NCBI RefSeq assembly: GCF_900232865.1
Contig: NZ_OCTS01000001.1
Location: 1 to 64,000 of the forward strand
Length of the DNA: 64,000 nucleotides
Source of the DNA: Corynebacterium dentalis
Lineage (GTDB): Bacteria; Actinomycetota; Actinomycetes; Mycobacteriales; Mycobacteriaceae
Reading direction: 5' to 3'
In this document: one piece after another, positions 1 to 8,963 of the stretch
How the letters are laid out: every line of letters begins with the position of its first letter
How positions within the stretch are numbered: position 1 is the stretch's first letter
Translations under genes and position numbers: made by a program
Notes under the pieces: model-generated
The model's database searches: none
Told to the model about the DNA's origin: nothing
Seen by the model: only the letters and a program-made list of their open reading frames with translations

Positions 1-1063
1 CACCGGGACCGCCGGAGCCGCCGCGTCCGCGACCGCCGCCTGGGCCACCAGCCGCAGACTTGCTGGGCATCTGACCCGGGCTTGGATGGCTCGGCATTAT
101 TGCTGGCGATGGACGGCTTCCGCCGCCCTGACGCTCTGCGCCACCGCGCGGTGCGCCGCCTGGCTTACCGCCACGGCCCTGAGTGCCACCTGGACGAGGA
201 CCGCCCTGACCGCCTGGGCGACCGCCCGGACGTGGACCACCCTGGCCGGACCGAGAAGCTCCCGGACGTGGCATATCGCCTGGGCCAGCTTGTCCTCCGC
301 GTGGGCGAGGCGCTGGGCGCTCCGCGTTCGAGGAGAATGGGTTGTTGGCCACGCGTGGCGCGCGTCCGCCCGGCTTCGGGCCTGGCTTTGCTCCGGTTCC
401 GGCAGCAGATCCTGGCTTCGGGCCGGATCCTGGCTTCGCACCAGTTTTAGCTTCCGCAGCCGCTGGGTTTGGCCTGGATGCGCCAGGCTTAGCTCCTGCA
501 GCGCCAGCACCTGGCTTAGCACCTGGCTTTGCTGCAGCGCTGCCACCGGCAGGCTGCTGTCCGCGCTGGCCGGAAGCGGACTGCTTCGCAGCCGGCTTCG
601 TGCCCTGCGCGCCCGGCTTGGCGCCTGCATCAGGCTTGCCAGCTCCCGGCTTGCCCGCATTTGCGGTGTTCGGGGTGGCTCCTGGCTTGACGGAGGTGGT
701 TGGTGCAGTTGCTGCCTTTGCCACTACTGGATTGGTGGGCTTTGTGGCTCCCGGCTTGGGGCCAGGGGTTGCGGAGCTCTTGGCTGCCGCAGCTGCAGGA
801 TTAGCTCCTGCGGACTTGACCGCACCTGGGGTGGGTTTGGCACCGGGCTTTGCAGCCCCCGGCTTAGCGCCGGCGGGAGCGGAGGAGTCCTGAGACTCCC
901 CTGCTTCTCCATAGTGCTTTTTCATCTTCTTTACGACTGGCGGCTCCACGGTGGAAGACGCCGTCTTGACGAATTCGCCCTGCTCCTTGAGCTGAGCGAG
1001 AAGTTCTTTGCTGGTTACGCCGAGCTCTTTCGCAAGCTCGTGTACGCGTAGCTTTCCGGGCAC
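1..1063 (-). CDS. infB: Translation initiation factor IF-2, N-terminal part (truncated by window edge)
   Basis: IF-2 is the GTPase that places initiator tRNA on the 30S subunit. Only the N-terminal 354 codons are here; the G domain lies beyond base 1. Residues 1-52 form the small IF2_N domain, and the rest is a long low-complexity linker rich in Ala, Pro, Lys and Gly that turns Gly/Arg-rich near the edge, typical of actinobacterial IF-2. The start is GTG at 1061-1063, supported by AAGGAG at 1068-1073. The frame stays open to base 2. Overlapping ORFs in other frames arise from the GC-rich repetitive linker. It is the last gene of the rimP-nusA-ylxR-infB operon. Confidence 0.93.
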   Translation of the reverse strand, partial: MPGKLRVHELAKELGVTSKELLAQLKEQGEFVKTASSTVEPPVVKKMKKHYGEAGESQDSSAPAGAKPGAAKPGAKPTPGAVKSAGANPAAAAAKSSATPGPKPGATKPTNPVVAKAATAPTTSVKPGATPNTANAGKPGAGKPDAGAKPGAQGTKPAAKQSASGQRGQQPAGGSAAAKPGAKPGAGAAGAKPGASRPNPAAAEAKTGAKPGSGPKPGSAAGTGAKPGPKPGGRAPRVANNPFSSNAERPAPRPRGGQAGPGDMPRPGASRSGQGGPRPGGRPGGQGGPRPGGTQGRGGKPGGAPRGGAERQGGGSRPSPAIMPSHPSPGQMPSKSAAGGPGGGRGRGGSGGPG

Positions 1064-1169
1064 TACTCTCCTTTGGTTTGTTGGAGCCGTAGGCCGGACA
1101 ATTCACCGGCTACGTACGGCTCCCGTACTTGATGCTGCTCATCGCAGATGCTGCTTCATCGTGCGCTCA

Positions 1170-1499
1170 TCAGTGATCGGGTACTTTCTCTTGCTTGTGT
1201 ACGAGGTACGCACGGACCTCGTCGAGGTCCGCGTTGGCAGACACTTTCAACGCTCGGGGGAAAGCTCGTCGTTTCTCCGCGATCTCAAATGCCTGCAGTT
1301 CGGGCGTGATCCACGCGCCGCGACCGGGTAGTCGCCGTAGTGGATCGGGGACGATCTTCACGTCTCCGTTGTCCTTGAATTGAGCCACGACACGCAGAAG
1401 TTGGCTCTGCGGTGCTGTTTTCCGGGTGGCGATGCATGTCCGTTGCGGAATGTGGGTGATGGTGCGAGGGAATACTTCTGGAGTATTCATCCAGCGCAT
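1170..1499 (-). CDS. ylxR: YlxR (DUF448) family RNA-binding protein
   Basis: This is a small basic protein of the YlxR/DUF448 family, found between nusA and infB in most Gram-positive bacteria. From the chosen start (109 aa) the family landmarks are PQRTC at 18-22 and GRGAW at 59-63, followed by a Lys/Arg-rich helix. The role is poorly defined; related proteins bind RNA or affect transcription. The ATG at 1499 is preceded by AAAGGA. The frame is open back to a TTG at 1586 and an ATG at 1568, so an N-terminal extension of up to 29 residues cannot be excluded, but it lacks family similarity. Confidence 0.82.
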   Translation of the reverse strand: MRWMNTPEVFPRTITHIPQRTCIATRKTAPQSQLLRVVAQFKDNGDVKIVPDPLRRLPGRGAWITPELQAFEIAEKRRAFPRALKVSANADLDEVRAYLVHKQEKVPDH

Positions 1500-1658
1500 C
1501 ACGTCCTTTCGTTCGCTGACATGCGGTTCGTCCACCGGCCAATGTGGCTCAAGACCATCAACCATCATAACGCGGTTGTTTAACAAACGGTTAACTGGCG
1601 AGTGTCTCGGCGTGGGAAACCAAGCCCGGCAGATCGACGCTGGCGTGGGATCTCCGCG

Positions 1659-2723
1659 CTACTCGCTAACCGCTTCCGGCCGACCTTCGTTAGCCCCAGC
1701 GTCGTCAGCCCCAGCGTCCGCAGCCTCAGCCTGCGCATCCGTCTCGGAGCGGATATCGATCTTCCATCCGGTCAGACGCGCGGCCAGGCGGGCGTTCTGC
1801 CCTTCCCTGCCGATAGCCAGGGATAGCTGGTAGTCAGGCACAACCACTCGCGCAATCTGCATTTCCGGGTCGATAACCCGCACGCTGACCACCTTGGACG
1901 GAGCCAATGCGTTGCCCACCAGTACGGCTGGGTCTTCGGACCAGTCAACGATGTCGATCTTCTCGCCACCGAGCTCTTCCATGATCGCGGCTACGCGCTG
2001 TCCGCGCGGCCCGATGCAGGCGCCCTTGGCGTTAAGGCCCTTGATGGTGGATTGCACAGCGATCTTGGTGCGGTGTCCGGCCTCGCGAGCGGTGGAGACG
2101 ATCTCCACGGACCCGTCGGCCACTTCTGGAACCTCGAGCGCGAACAGACCCTTGACCAGCTCTGGGTGGGTACGGGAGAGGTTGATCTGCACGTTGCGGT
2201 TGCCGTTGTTGATGACGTCAGTGACAAACGCCTTCACGCGCTGGCCGTGCTCCAGCTTCTCGCCGGGGATCTGCTCGGCGGCCAGGATCTGTCCGTCGAG
2301 GCCATCTGCTTCCGTGCCCAAGCGAACCACGGTGATTCCACGCTCGTTGGCGCGGGCATCGCGGGAGACCACGCCGGAGACCACGGTGTAGCGCAGATGT
2401 GCATACTGATCGTACTTGCGGTTCACGCGCGCTGCGGTGATGGTTTGGCGGATCACGTCACGGACTGCCAGTGCACCGGCGCGTCCAAAGTCTGCGGGAG
2501 TATCGTCAAGGCGCCCCGTGACTTCGCGATTTTCGTCGCGTTCCACCTGGTATATCGCCACTTCGCCACTGCGAGGATCGATCGAGACGTCCACTTCGCC
2601 TTCGTAGCGGGTGATCCCGCGGTAGGCGTCTCGCAGTCCGTACTTGACTGAGCGGAGCAGGTCGTCGAAACCTACGCCTTCCTGCTTTTCCAGCGCTCGC
2701 AGCGCGGCGATGTCTATGTTCAC
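1659..2723 (-). CDS. nusA: Transcription termination/antitermination factor NusA
   Basis: NusA binds RNA polymerase and nascent RNA and modulates pausing, intrinsic termination and rRNA antitermination. The 354-residue protein has the expected order: N-terminal polymerase-binding domain (1-100), S1 domain (about 111-180), and two KH domains with the nucleic-acid loops GPRGQR (238-243) and GREGQN (305-310). The last 25 residues are an acidic Ala/Asp/Glu tail. It lacks the C-terminal acidic repeats of proteobacterial NusA, as is usual in actinobacteria. The start codon overlaps the rimP stop codon (ATGA), so the two are translationally coupled. Confidence 0.96.
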   Translation of the reverse strand: MNIDIAALRALEKQEGVGFDDLLRSVKYGLRDAYRGITRYEGEVDVSIDPRSGEVAIYQVERDENREVTGRLDDTPADFGRAGALAVRDVIRQTITAARVNRKYDQYAHLRYTVVSGVVSRDARANERGITVVRLGTEADGLDGQILAAEQIPGEKLEHGQRVKAFVTDVINNGNRNVQINLSRTHPELVKGLFALEVPEVADGSVEIVSTAREAGHRTKIAVQSTIKGLNAKGACIGPRGQRVAAIMEELGGEKIDIVDWSEDPAVLVGNALAPSKVVSVRVIDPEMQIARVVVPDYQLSLAIGREGQNARLAARLTGWKIDIRSETDAQAEAADAGADDAGANEGRPEAVSE

Positions 2724-3283
2724 TTGTTCTCCTTGTCCGCCTGTTCGATCAGCGGCTCATACTCGCGCCGTTGCAGTCCGATGAGTTTGGCTTCATCGCC
2801 GGGCACGTTGTTGAACTCAACTTCTACCACTGCACCTGCCACATCACCGAATTCGTGTGTGGTCACCGTGTGTTGTTTCTTTTTCTTTGTGAGTACGACG
2901 ACGCCACTCTCGTCTGCTTGGAGGATTCGCGCCGTTCCTGCTTGTGGCAGTTTCACGAGCCTGCCGACGTTCTTCTGCCAGTGCCGTGGCAACGTCAGAG
3001 GAAATTCCACTCCGGGCGTGGTGAGTTCCAGGGTGTACCCGGGTCCAAAATTGAGCGCTCCGGATTCCTCTGAATCGTCAAGCAGTTGTGAGACTGCCTT
3101 GCTGATTTCCTCGAGTGTGTCCAGGGAAGGTCGCTCGGCAGTGGGGTCTGCCGCATCCACGGCGATCCTCACTGCCGACTTTGCGCCCGCCCTGGTGACT
3201 TTGATGTCTTCGACCACCATGCCGAACTGAGCGAGCAGGGGTTCGATGGTGTTGGTGAGCTGCTCAGGAGTTGGAAATGCCAT
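2720..3283 (-). CDS. rimP: Ribosome maturation factor RimP
   Basis: RimP assists late assembly of the 30S subunit. The 187-residue product shows the family pattern: an N-terminal alpha/beta domain, the GYTLELTTPG segment before the linker, and a C-terminal Sm-like beta barrel with an unusual Lys-rich strand. It is the first gene of the rimP-nusA-ylxR-infB operon. The start at 3283 begins the conserved family N terminus and has TATTGT seven bases upstream, suggesting a leaderless mRNA. The frame remains open to 3334, but that extension overlaps the divergent lipoprotein gene and is unlikely. Confidence 0.93.
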   Translation of the reverse strand: MAFPTPEQLTNTIEPLLAQFGMVVEDIKVTRAGAKSAVRIAVDAADPTAERPSLDTLEEISKAVSQLLDDSEESGALNFGPGYTLELTTPGVEFPLTLPRHWQKNVGRLVKLPQAGTARILQADESGVVVLTKKKKQHTVTTHEFGDVAGAVVEVEFNNVPGDEAKLIGLQRREYEPLIEQADKENK

Positions 3284-3290
3284 GTCCAGA

Positions 3291-3296
3291 ACAATA
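3291..3296 (-). promoter_or_regulatory. -10 box of the rimP-nusA-ylxR-infB operon
   Basis: TATTGT lies exactly seven bases before the rimP ATG. This TANNNT-N7-ATG arrangement recurs across the window and predicts transcription starting at or next to the start codon. No convincing -35 box is visible. Confidence 0.5.
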
Positions 3297-3317
3297 TCAG
3301 GATGCCGGGATGGCACT

Positions 3318-4358
3318 ATGGAACGCGTGAGCACTCAGCCCCAAGATTCAGATCTCGCCGTCGCGGTGACTGCTCCGCGAGCCAATTCGCGGACTCAGCG
3401 CGCACCCCGTGCTGCTCGGAAGTTCACTGCTGCACTAGGTTGTTCGGCTCTGCTTATGGGGGCGAGCGCGTGCGGTGCTGAGGACCCGTTGGGCTCGGTC
3501 TTTGGTGAGCCAGAGGCCAACCAGACGCTGGCGCAGCTATATGGGGAATACCAACAGGTCATCGATTCTCCGAATATCGATAAACCAACCCGGCAGTTGC
3601 TGAAGGACCAAGCAAACAGCGTGCGTGAAGAATGGTTGCGCCTGTGTGGAGAAGACAGCGAGGGCAATGCTCCCGCGGAATGTACTGATGAGGCGCAAGC
3701 GGACGCGGCTGCCGTAGACCCTGGCATCACCATCGGCTCACTCAACGATTCCCTGATCGATGCTGTGGTTTCTGCGGAACCGATCGCCGCTTCCAGCTCG
3801 GACGGCAGCGAAACCAGCTCAAACAACACCGCCGACCAGCCAGACAAGAACCAGCCCAGCGCGGAGCTATTACTAGATTTGGCTACGGACATGGCACCCG
3901 TCTTGGGTGACCTCGATCCAGACGAGCTGTCTGAACTTCCCCTGACCGAGTACTCCCCCGAGTTTGAAAAAGTTCGCGAAGCGGCACACGCCGGATGGTT
4001 CGCCACGGGGTTGGGTCTTGCCAAAGATGATGGCACGCATGCCTGGGAGATTCGCCCGCTGCGCTGCGCACTACGCACGCTGGAGGAAGATCTCACCGCA
4101 CACGCGGAATCACTGGACGGAACCTCGCCCGCCCCATTTCCCGCCGGCTATACCCTCCGCGAGGGGCTAGAGCAGCCCGAGAATTCAGCAGAGGTCATGT
4201 CGTTTATCGAGCAGATCACGCCCACCGTCACCGATGATCTACGGGAGGCCACATTAGGGTCCCGCGCAGTCGATGACCGACGCTACGCCGCCCACTGGCT
4301 TGTTTACCTAGCACAGGAGCAATCCCGCATCGCCGCGGAGGCCACGCAGGATCAGTAA
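3318..4358 (+). CDS. Putative lipoprotein, DUF4439-like, between rimP and proS
   Basis: The protein of about 346 residues has an Arg-rich N terminus, a hydrophobic segment and a likely lipobox ending at Cys52 (GASAC), so it is probably exported and lipid-anchored. A Ser/Asn/Gln-rich middle is followed by a helical C-terminal region with conserved-looking His, Arg and Glu that resembles the ferritin-like DUF4439 domain. In M. tuberculosis the same position (between rimP and proS) holds alanine-rich proteins of this type (Rv2843/Rv2844). Function is unknown. The start could be ATG 3318 or GTG 3327; the frame is open further back to 3246, but that part overlaps rimP. Confidence 0.72.
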   Translation: MERVSTQPQDSDLAVAVTAPRANSRTQRAPRAARKFTAALGCSALLMGASACGAEDPLGSVFGEPEANQTLAQLYGEYQQVIDSPNIDKPTRQLLKDQANSVREEWLRLCGEDSEGNAPAECTDEAQADAAAVDPGITIGSLNDSLIDAVVSAEPIAASSSDGSETSSNNTADQPDKNQPSAELLLDLATDMAPVLGDLDPDELSELPLTEYSPEFEKVREAAHAGWFATGLGLAKDDGTHAWEIRPLRCALRTLEEDLTAHAESLDGTSPAPFPAGYTLREGLEQPENSAEVMSFIEQITPTVTDDLREATLGSRAVDDRRYAAHWLVYLAQEQSRIAAEATQDQ

Positions 4359-4370
4359 CACGCAGCGGTT

Positions 4371-6146
4371 TTAGTCCAGCGCGGACTCGATGGTCGCTAC
4401 TGCGTCGTCGTAGTTGATTTCCTCGGTCTCACCGGTCAGACGGTTACGCAGTTCAACCTTGCCGTCGGCAAATCCACGGCCCACAACGACCACCAGCGGC
4501 ATGCCCAACAACTCGGCGTCCTTGAACTTCACGCCCGGGGAAACCTTCGGACGGTCGTCCAGCAGAACCTCGATGCGCTTGTCATCCAACTGCTCGGCCA
4601 GCTTTTCCGCTGCTTCTGCTGCGGCGGCATCCTTATTGGCGATGACCACGTGCGCCCCGAATGGAGCCACTGAAGTTGGCCAGCGCAAGCCCTTTTCGTC
4701 GTGCATCTGCTCGGCGATGACGGCCACCAAGCGGGATACGCCGATGCCGTAGGAGCCCATGGTGGGCACGGCACGCTTGCCGAACTCATCGAGGATCTGC
4801 ACATCGAAGGCCTCGGTGTACTTGCGTCCCAGCTGGAAAATATGGCCAATCTCGATGCCGCGAGCCAGCGTCAGGGTGCCCTCGCCGTCCGGAGATGGGT
4901 CGCCTTCCATGACCTCAGCGGCCTCGATGTAGCCATCTGGGGTGAAGTCCCGACCTGCGACAAGACCCACAACGTGGCGATGCTTGGCGTCGGCACCGGT
5001 GATCCACGAGGTGCCTTCCACCACGCGAGGATCGGCCAACACACGCACGCCGTTGGCGGCCAAGCCGCGTGGGCCCACGTAACCCTTGACCAAGAACGGG
5101 TTGCGCTTGAAGTCATCCTCAACCGCCAGCTCCACAGCGGCGGGCTCCATGGCTGCCTCGAGGCGCTTCATGTCTACCTCGCGGTTGCCAGGGACCAGAA
5201 CGCCGGTGAGCTTGGGCTCGTGCGGCTGTCCGGCCTCGTCCACTCCCGGCTCGGTGACCTTGACCACGATGCACTTCAGGGTGTCGGCGGCTTCCACAGT
5301 GCGGCCATCAATCGTGACGTCTTCCCCGTTGGCCCAGTCCACCAATGCGGCGATGGTCTCGGAATCCGGAGTGGTGTACTCGGTTGCTTCGGGCTGTCCA
5401 TCAATCGGCTTGGCCTCGGGCGCAACGGTGACCACGGCCTCTACGTTGGCCGCATAGTTAGAGGAAGTGGAGCGTACATAGGTGTCCTCGCCGTGTTCTG
5501 CCACTGCGAGGAACTCCTCGGAAGCAGATCCGCCCATGGCGCCGGAGGTGGCGAAGCAGATGGCGTACTCGATGCCCAAGGTGTCAAAGATGCGCTGGTA
5601 GGCACCGCGGTGAGCTTGGTAGGACTCTTCCAGGCCAGAATCGTCGAGGTTGAAGGAGTAAGAATCCTTCATCACGAACTCGCGACCGCGAAGGATGCCG
5701 GCGCGTGGGCGCTCCTCATCGCGGTACTTGGTCTGGATCTGATAGAGGGTAACCGGGAAGTCCTTGTAGGAGCTGAACTCGGACTTCACGATGGATGCGA
5801 ACATTTCCTCGTGGGTAGGGCCCAGGAGGTAATCGCCATTCTTGCGGTCCTTCAGGCGGAACAGCGCATCGCCGTACTCGGCCCAGCGGCCCGTGGTCTG
5901 GTATGGCTCGCGAGGAAGCAGGGCGGGGAACATCAGTTCCTGTCCACCAATGGCGTTCATTTCCTTGCGCACCACGTCCTCCACGCGGCGCAGTACCTTC
6001 AGGCCCAACGGGAGCCACGAATACACACCGGGTGCCACTCGTCGAACGTAGCCTGCGCGGACCAAAAGCTTGTGGCTAGGGACCTCCGCATCGGCGGGAT
6101 CATCGCGCAATGTGCGCAAAAATAGGTGAGACATCCGGGTGATCAT
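4371..6146 (-). CDS. proS: Prolyl-tRNA synthetase (bacterial type)
   Basis: This class II aminoacyl-tRNA synthetase charges tRNA-Pro. It is 591 residues long, the usual size for the bacterial form with the editing insert. Catalytic landmarks are THEE at 111-114 and motif 2 around 142-160 ([10 protein letters not shown] onward). A YbaK-like editing domain occupies roughly 230-400, and a C-terminal anticodon-binding domain follows. The start at 6146 reproduces the MITR...HLFLRTLR opening known from corynebacteria and has TAGGCT seven bases upstream, so a leaderless mRNA is likely. It is divergent from yaaA over 78 bases. Confidence 0.96.
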   Translation of the reverse strand: MITRMSHLFLRTLRDDPADAEVPSHKLLVRAGYVRRVAPGVYSWLPLGLKVLRRVEDVVRKEMNAIGGQELMFPALLPREPYQTTGRWAEYGDALFRLKDRKNGDYLLGPTHEEMFASIVKSEFSSYKDFPVTLYQIQTKYRDEERPRAGILRGREFVMKDSYSFNLDDSGLEESYQAHRGAYQRIFDTLGIEYAICFATSGAMGGSASEEFLAVAEHGEDTYVRSTSSNYAANVEAVVTVAPEAKPIDGQPEATEYTTPDSETIAALVDWANGEDVTIDGRTVEAADTLKCIVVKVTEPGVDEAGQPHEPKLTGVLVPGNREVDMKRLEAAMEPAAVELAVEDDFKRNPFLVKGYVGPRGLAANGVRVLADPRVVEGTSWITGADAKHRHVVGLVAGRDFTPDGYIEAAEVMEGDPSPDGEGTLTLARGIEIGHIFQLGRKYTEAFDVQILDEFGKRAVPTMGSYGIGVSRLVAVIAEQMHDEKGLRWPTSVAPFGAHVVIANKDAAAAEAAEKLAEQLDDKRIEVLLDDRPKVSPGVKFKDAELLGMPLVVVVGRGFADGKVELRNRLTGETEEINYDDAVATIESALD

Positions 6147-6153
6147 GAGGGCT

Positions 6154-6159
6154 AGCCTA
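6154..6159 (-). promoter_or_regulatory. -10 box of proS
   Basis: TAGGCT is followed by seven bases and the proS ATG at 6146, which fits a leaderless transcript. No clear -35 box is seen. Confidence 0.5.
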
Positions 6160-6211
6160 CAACCTGCGGCACTGCTCACATACCCAAAGGGGGCTTTTAT
6201 CCAGCACCCCT

Positions 6212-6217
6212 TAAAAT
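6212..6217 (+). promoter_or_regulatory. -10 box of yaaA
   Basis: TAAAAT is followed by seven bases and the yaaA ATG at 6225. It mirrors the divergent proS box, so both genes of this 78-base divergent region probably have leaderless mRNAs. Confidence 0.55.
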
Positions 6218-6224
6218 GTGATGC

Positions 6225-7049
6225 ATGCTGATCATCCTACCTCCGTCAGAAACCAAGGCCGTGGGTGGCGATTCCGCCCCGTTGGAACTTTCGGAGCTGT
6301 TCCTTTCAAACGTTGATTCCTCGGTGACGACGGTGCGCAAGCAGATCGCCACGAGCCTGACTTCCATGTCCCCGAAGGTGGCCCAACCGCTACTCGGTCT
6401 CCGCGATTCTCAGGTCGGCGAGCTCAGCCACAATAAGGAGTTGCTCACCTCCCCGACCATGCCCGCCATCGAGCGCTATACGGGAGTGGCCTACGACGCG
6501 CTGGATGTCATCGGCGAGCGCACCGGCACCGCGTTGAATTCCGCCGCGCGGGAAAAGTTGGCCATCGGTTCCGCTTTGTTTGGTGTGATCGGCGCCGAGG
6601 ACCTCATCCCCTACTACCGCCTGTCTGCCGGCTCCAAGCTCAAGCTGCGCGGCAAGGCTGATCACGTTACCGTTCGTTCCCGCTGGTCTGGCGTGCTGAC
6701 TCCCGCTCTCGAGCAGTGGCAGGCGCAGTTGCCTGCGGACGATAACGCCATCATTGATCTGCGCTCCGGCGGCTATCTGAATCTCGGCCCCGTGCCCGGT
6801 TCTCTGAAGCTACGGGTGGAGTCCTTGTATCCGGACGGCACGCGCAAGGTGGTCAGCCACTTCAACAAGCACTACAAGGGTTTGGTGGCCCGCGAGCTGG
6901 CTTTAGCCGACGTCTCCATTCCTGCCGACCGTGCCGCGCAGGCCTTCTGCGATGTGGTGGCAGGCGTGGTTTCTTTTTCCGACGCCAACTTCTCCACGGA
7001 AATAGTCGATGAAGAAAACGTCACCTTGATCGTGCCTGCGGAGAAGTAG
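6225..7049 (+). CDS. yaaA: YaaA (DUF328/UPF0246) peroxide-stress protein
   Basis: YaaA-family proteins lower intracellular free iron during peroxide stress in E. coli and bind DNA; the biochemical activity is not settled. The 274-residue protein has the family signatures PPSETK (6-11), RLSAGSKLK (132-140) and FNKHYKG (213-219). Residues 251-255 read FSDAN and are encoded by a perfect copy of the dispersed CGACGCCAA motif. The ATG at 6225 fits a leaderless start. The next gene on the same strand is an iron/manganese-type transporter, which is consistent with metal-stress roles for both. Confidence 0.88.
   Translation: MLIILPPSETKAVGGDSAPLELSELFLSNVDSSVTTVRKQIATSLTSMSPKVAQPLLGLRDSQVGELSHNKELLTSPTMPAIERYTGVAYDALDVIGERTGTALNSAAREKLAIGSALFGVIGAEDLIPYYRLSAGSKLKLRGKADHVTVRSRWSGVLTPALEQWQAQLPADDNAIIDLRSGGYLNLGPVPGSLKLRVESLYPDGTRKVVSHFNKHYKGLVARELALADVSIPADRAAQAFCDVVAGVVSFSDANFSTEIVDEENVTLIVPAEK
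6971..6990 (+). repeat. Dispersed CGACGCCAA motif, in yaaA
   Basis: TTCTTTTTCCGACGCCAACT, one of the best copies. It lies near the 3' end of yaaA and is read as SFSDAN. Confidence 0.75.
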
Positions 7050-7132
7050 CCCTTCTAATCCAGCTGCACGTGCTGGCTTCTGGACTGCAGGCTAATGCAA
7101 GCATTTCCTCACTGTGCACAGGCTATGCATCG

Positions 7133-7161
7133 TTGACGCAGGTCACACCACTTTCTAAGCT
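7133..7161 (+). promoter_or_regulatory. Promoter of the VIT-family transporter gene
   Basis: TTGACG (7133-7138), a 17-base spacer and TAAGCT (7156-7161) form the most complete promoter in the window. Seven bases separate the -10 box from the ATG at 7169, and no ribosome binding site is present, so the mRNA is predicted to be leaderless. Confidence 0.65.
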
Positions 7162-7168
7162 CGCGTTC

Positions 7169-7882
7169 ATGTCTTATGAAACTCACAATGCCCAGCAAGA
7201 TAGCGGGCTCGCTGCAAAACTTAATTGGCTCCGCGCGGGGGTCCTCGGTGCTAATGACGGCATCGTCTCTACCGCCGGAATTATCGTGGGCGTGGTTGCT
7301 GCGGGTTCCAGCGCTTCCGCGATCCTGACGGCCGGGGTGGCCGCTGTTACTGCAGGTGCCGTTTCGATGGCTCTCGGAGAATACGTTTCTGTCTCCGCGC
7401 AGCGGGATACCGAGCGTGAGTTGGTCACAATCCACCGCGAGGCGCACGAAAAAGATCCCGCCTCAGAAACTAAAGACATAGTGACTTCTCTACAGGAACT
7501 GGGCATGTCTCGTGCCACCGCGCTCACTGCCGCCGAAGAAATGTCCCCGCAGCAGCGTTTGGCTGGTCACTTACGTGTGGAGCTGGGATTGGACGAGGAG
7601 GACCTCACTAGTCCTTGGGCGGCTGCGGCAGCTTCGGCTTTCTCGTTTGTCCTCGGATCGATTCTGCCTCTGATCGTAGCCATTGTTGCACCGCAGGGAG
7701 CCAAAGCCTGGATGACCATTGTGGCCACGTTGATGGCGCTGGCCATCACTGGTTCCATTTCTGCACGCATCAGTGAAGGTAGTCGAACCAAGGCCGTTAC
7801 ACGGCTGGTGGCGGGAGGAGGGCTGGCGTTGCTGGTCACCTTCGGCATAGGCTGGGTATTCGGAACCACAGTGGGCGCCTAA
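7169..7882 (+). CDS. VIT1/CCC1-family Fe2+/Mn2+ transporter
   Basis: This 237-residue membrane protein belongs to the vacuolar iron transporter family, whose members move Fe2+ or Mn2+ out of the cytosol. The family landmarks are GANDGIVS (27-34) in the first membrane segment and EYVSVSAQ (71-78) after the second. A soluble, acidic, metal-binding-type stretch of about 60 residues (80-145) separates these from three C-terminal membrane segments, giving about five in all. The frame is open back to 7070, but the promoter at 7133-7161 fixes the start at 7169. Metal specificity cannot be read from sequence. Confidence 0.9.
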   Translation: MSYETHNAQQDSGLAAKLNWLRAGVLGANDGIVSTAGIIVGVVAAGSSASAILTAGVAAVTAGAVSMALGEYVSVSAQRDTERELVTIHREAHEKDPASETKDIVTSLQELGMSRATALTAAEEMSPQQRLAGHLRVELGLDEEDLTSPWAAAAASAFSFVLGSILPLIVAIVAPQGAKAWMTIVATLMALAITGSISARISEGSRTKAVTRLVAGGGLALLVTFGIGWVFGTTVGA

Positions 7883-7918
7883 ACCCCTCAGGTGCAGGGT
7901 AGGCACAACACGGAAAAA

Positions 7919-8950
7919 TCAGCCCAGCTGCATGTGCTTATCGGCTACTTCGCCGATAACGAACAGTGCGGGAGGCTTCACCGTTTCCGTGCGTAGTACT
8001 TCGGCCAGCTGCCCCAAACTGGTGGTTAGCAAACGCTGCGAAGGCATCGAGGCGTTTTCGATGATGCTGACCGGAGTTTCCGTAGATTTGCCGCCCTCTA
8101 CCTTCATCAATGTCGTGGCGATAGCTGGGGCGTTTTTGACCGCCATGATTAAAACTAAGGTTCCCGTCAGGCGTGCCACGGCCTCCCAGTTGGTTTCAGA
8201 CCGTGGATCCCCTGGCGGTACGTGGCCGGAAACCACGGTGAAATCGTGGTTCACACCACGGTGAGTCAGGCTCAGTCCGGCCACGGCAGGTGCGGACGTT
8301 GCGGAGGTCACGCCCGGAATCACCCGCACAGGAATACCCGCTGCGTGCAATGCCTCCCACTCCTCAAAGCCACGGCCAAAGACAAACGGGTCGCCGCCCT
8401 TGAGGCGAACCACATTTTTTCCCGCCTGTGCGCACTCAATCAGCAATTGATTGGTCTGTTCCTGGGCAACCTGTTTGCCATACGGCAACTTGGACACGTC
8501 GATAACTTCCGCACCGGATTCCTCCGCAGCCGTCTCTGCCAGCTCAAACGGACCTAAGTGATCAGCCAGAATCACGTCGGCTTCGGCGATCGCCCGCGCA
8601 CCCGCGACCGTGATCAGCTCCGGATCCCCCGGGCCGCCACCCACCAAGGTCACGGTGCCCAGCTCATTATCTGAGCTCGTGGGGGTCTGTCGAGTTCCCA
8701 CACTGCGGCGATCATCCACCGGAATCCGCAGCGCGCGAGCGCGTTGCACAACGCGCTCGGCATCCGCGGCATCGAGATCCGCGGGGATCATGGCTAAAGA
8801 ATAAGGGGACTCGAGTTTGGCGTCGGATAAAAACGAAGAAATCTCCCCGACCACCGGCAATGCCCCACTTTCCGCAATCCGCCGCGCACAAATTTCCGCG
8901 GAGGCAGTAGAAGGGACAAAGACCGTGAGGCCGGAGAGATGCAAACTCAT
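7919..8950 (-). CDS. cobA: Uroporphyrinogen-III C-methyltransferase with degenerate CysG-like N terminus
   Basis: The enzyme adds two methyl groups from SAM to uroporphyrinogen III, giving precorrin-2 for sirohaem or cobalamin. Residues 98-343 are a full methyltransferase domain with GGGPGDPEL (104-112) and RLKGGDPFVFGRG (182-194). Residues 1-95 look like a shortened Rossmann half of CysG/Met8, but the NAD-binding Gly motif is replaced by VPSTASAE, so oxidase/ferrochelatase activity is doubtful. The locus corresponds to cysG (Rv2847c) of M. tuberculosis. The -10 box overlaps the mqo stop codon. It is convergent with the VIT gene. Confidence 0.92.
   Translation of the reverse strand: MSLHLSGLTVFVPSTASAEICARRIAESGALPVVGEISSFLSDAKLESPYSLAMIPADLDAADAERVVQRARALRIPVDDRRSVGTRQTPTSSDNELGTVTLVGGGPGDPELITVAGARAIAEADVILADHLGPFELAETAAEESGAEVIDVSKLPYGKQVAQEQTNQLLIECAQAGKNVVRLKGGDPFVFGRGFEEWEALHAAGIPVRVIPGVTSATSAPAVAGLSLTHRGVNHDFTVVSGHVPPGDPRSETNWEAVARLTGTLVLIMAVKNAPAIATTLMKVEGGKSTETPVSIIENASMPSQRLLTTSLGQLAEVLRTETVKPPALFVIGEVADKHMQLG
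8816..8835 (-). repeat. Dispersed CGACGCCAA motif, in cobA
   Basis: On the minus strand CGTTTTTATCCGACGCCAAA, read as FLSDAK in the degenerate N-terminal region of CobA. Confidence 0.65.
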
Positions 8951-8957
8951 GAAGGGG

Positions 8958-8963
8958 ATTTTA
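8958..8963 (-). promoter_or_regulatory. -10 box of cobA
   Basis: TAAAAT lies seven bases before the cobA ATG (8950) and overlaps the stop codon of mqo, implying separate leaderless expression of cobA inside the mqo-cobA unit. Confidence 0.45.

Noticed and set aside
82..1051. Several long ORFs in other frames across the infB region
   Set aside because: They are frame shadows of the GC-rich, repetitive IF-2 linker; the minus-strand frame from GTG 1063 gives a proper IF2_N domain and has a ribosome binding site.
4982..4996. Further TTGGCGTCGG copy in proS
   Set aside because: It has the exact core but no adjacent A/T tract, and was counted only among exact nine-base words.
4701..6125. Long plus-strand ORF antisense to proS
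   Set aside because: It lacks any family resemblance and mirrors proS codon positions.
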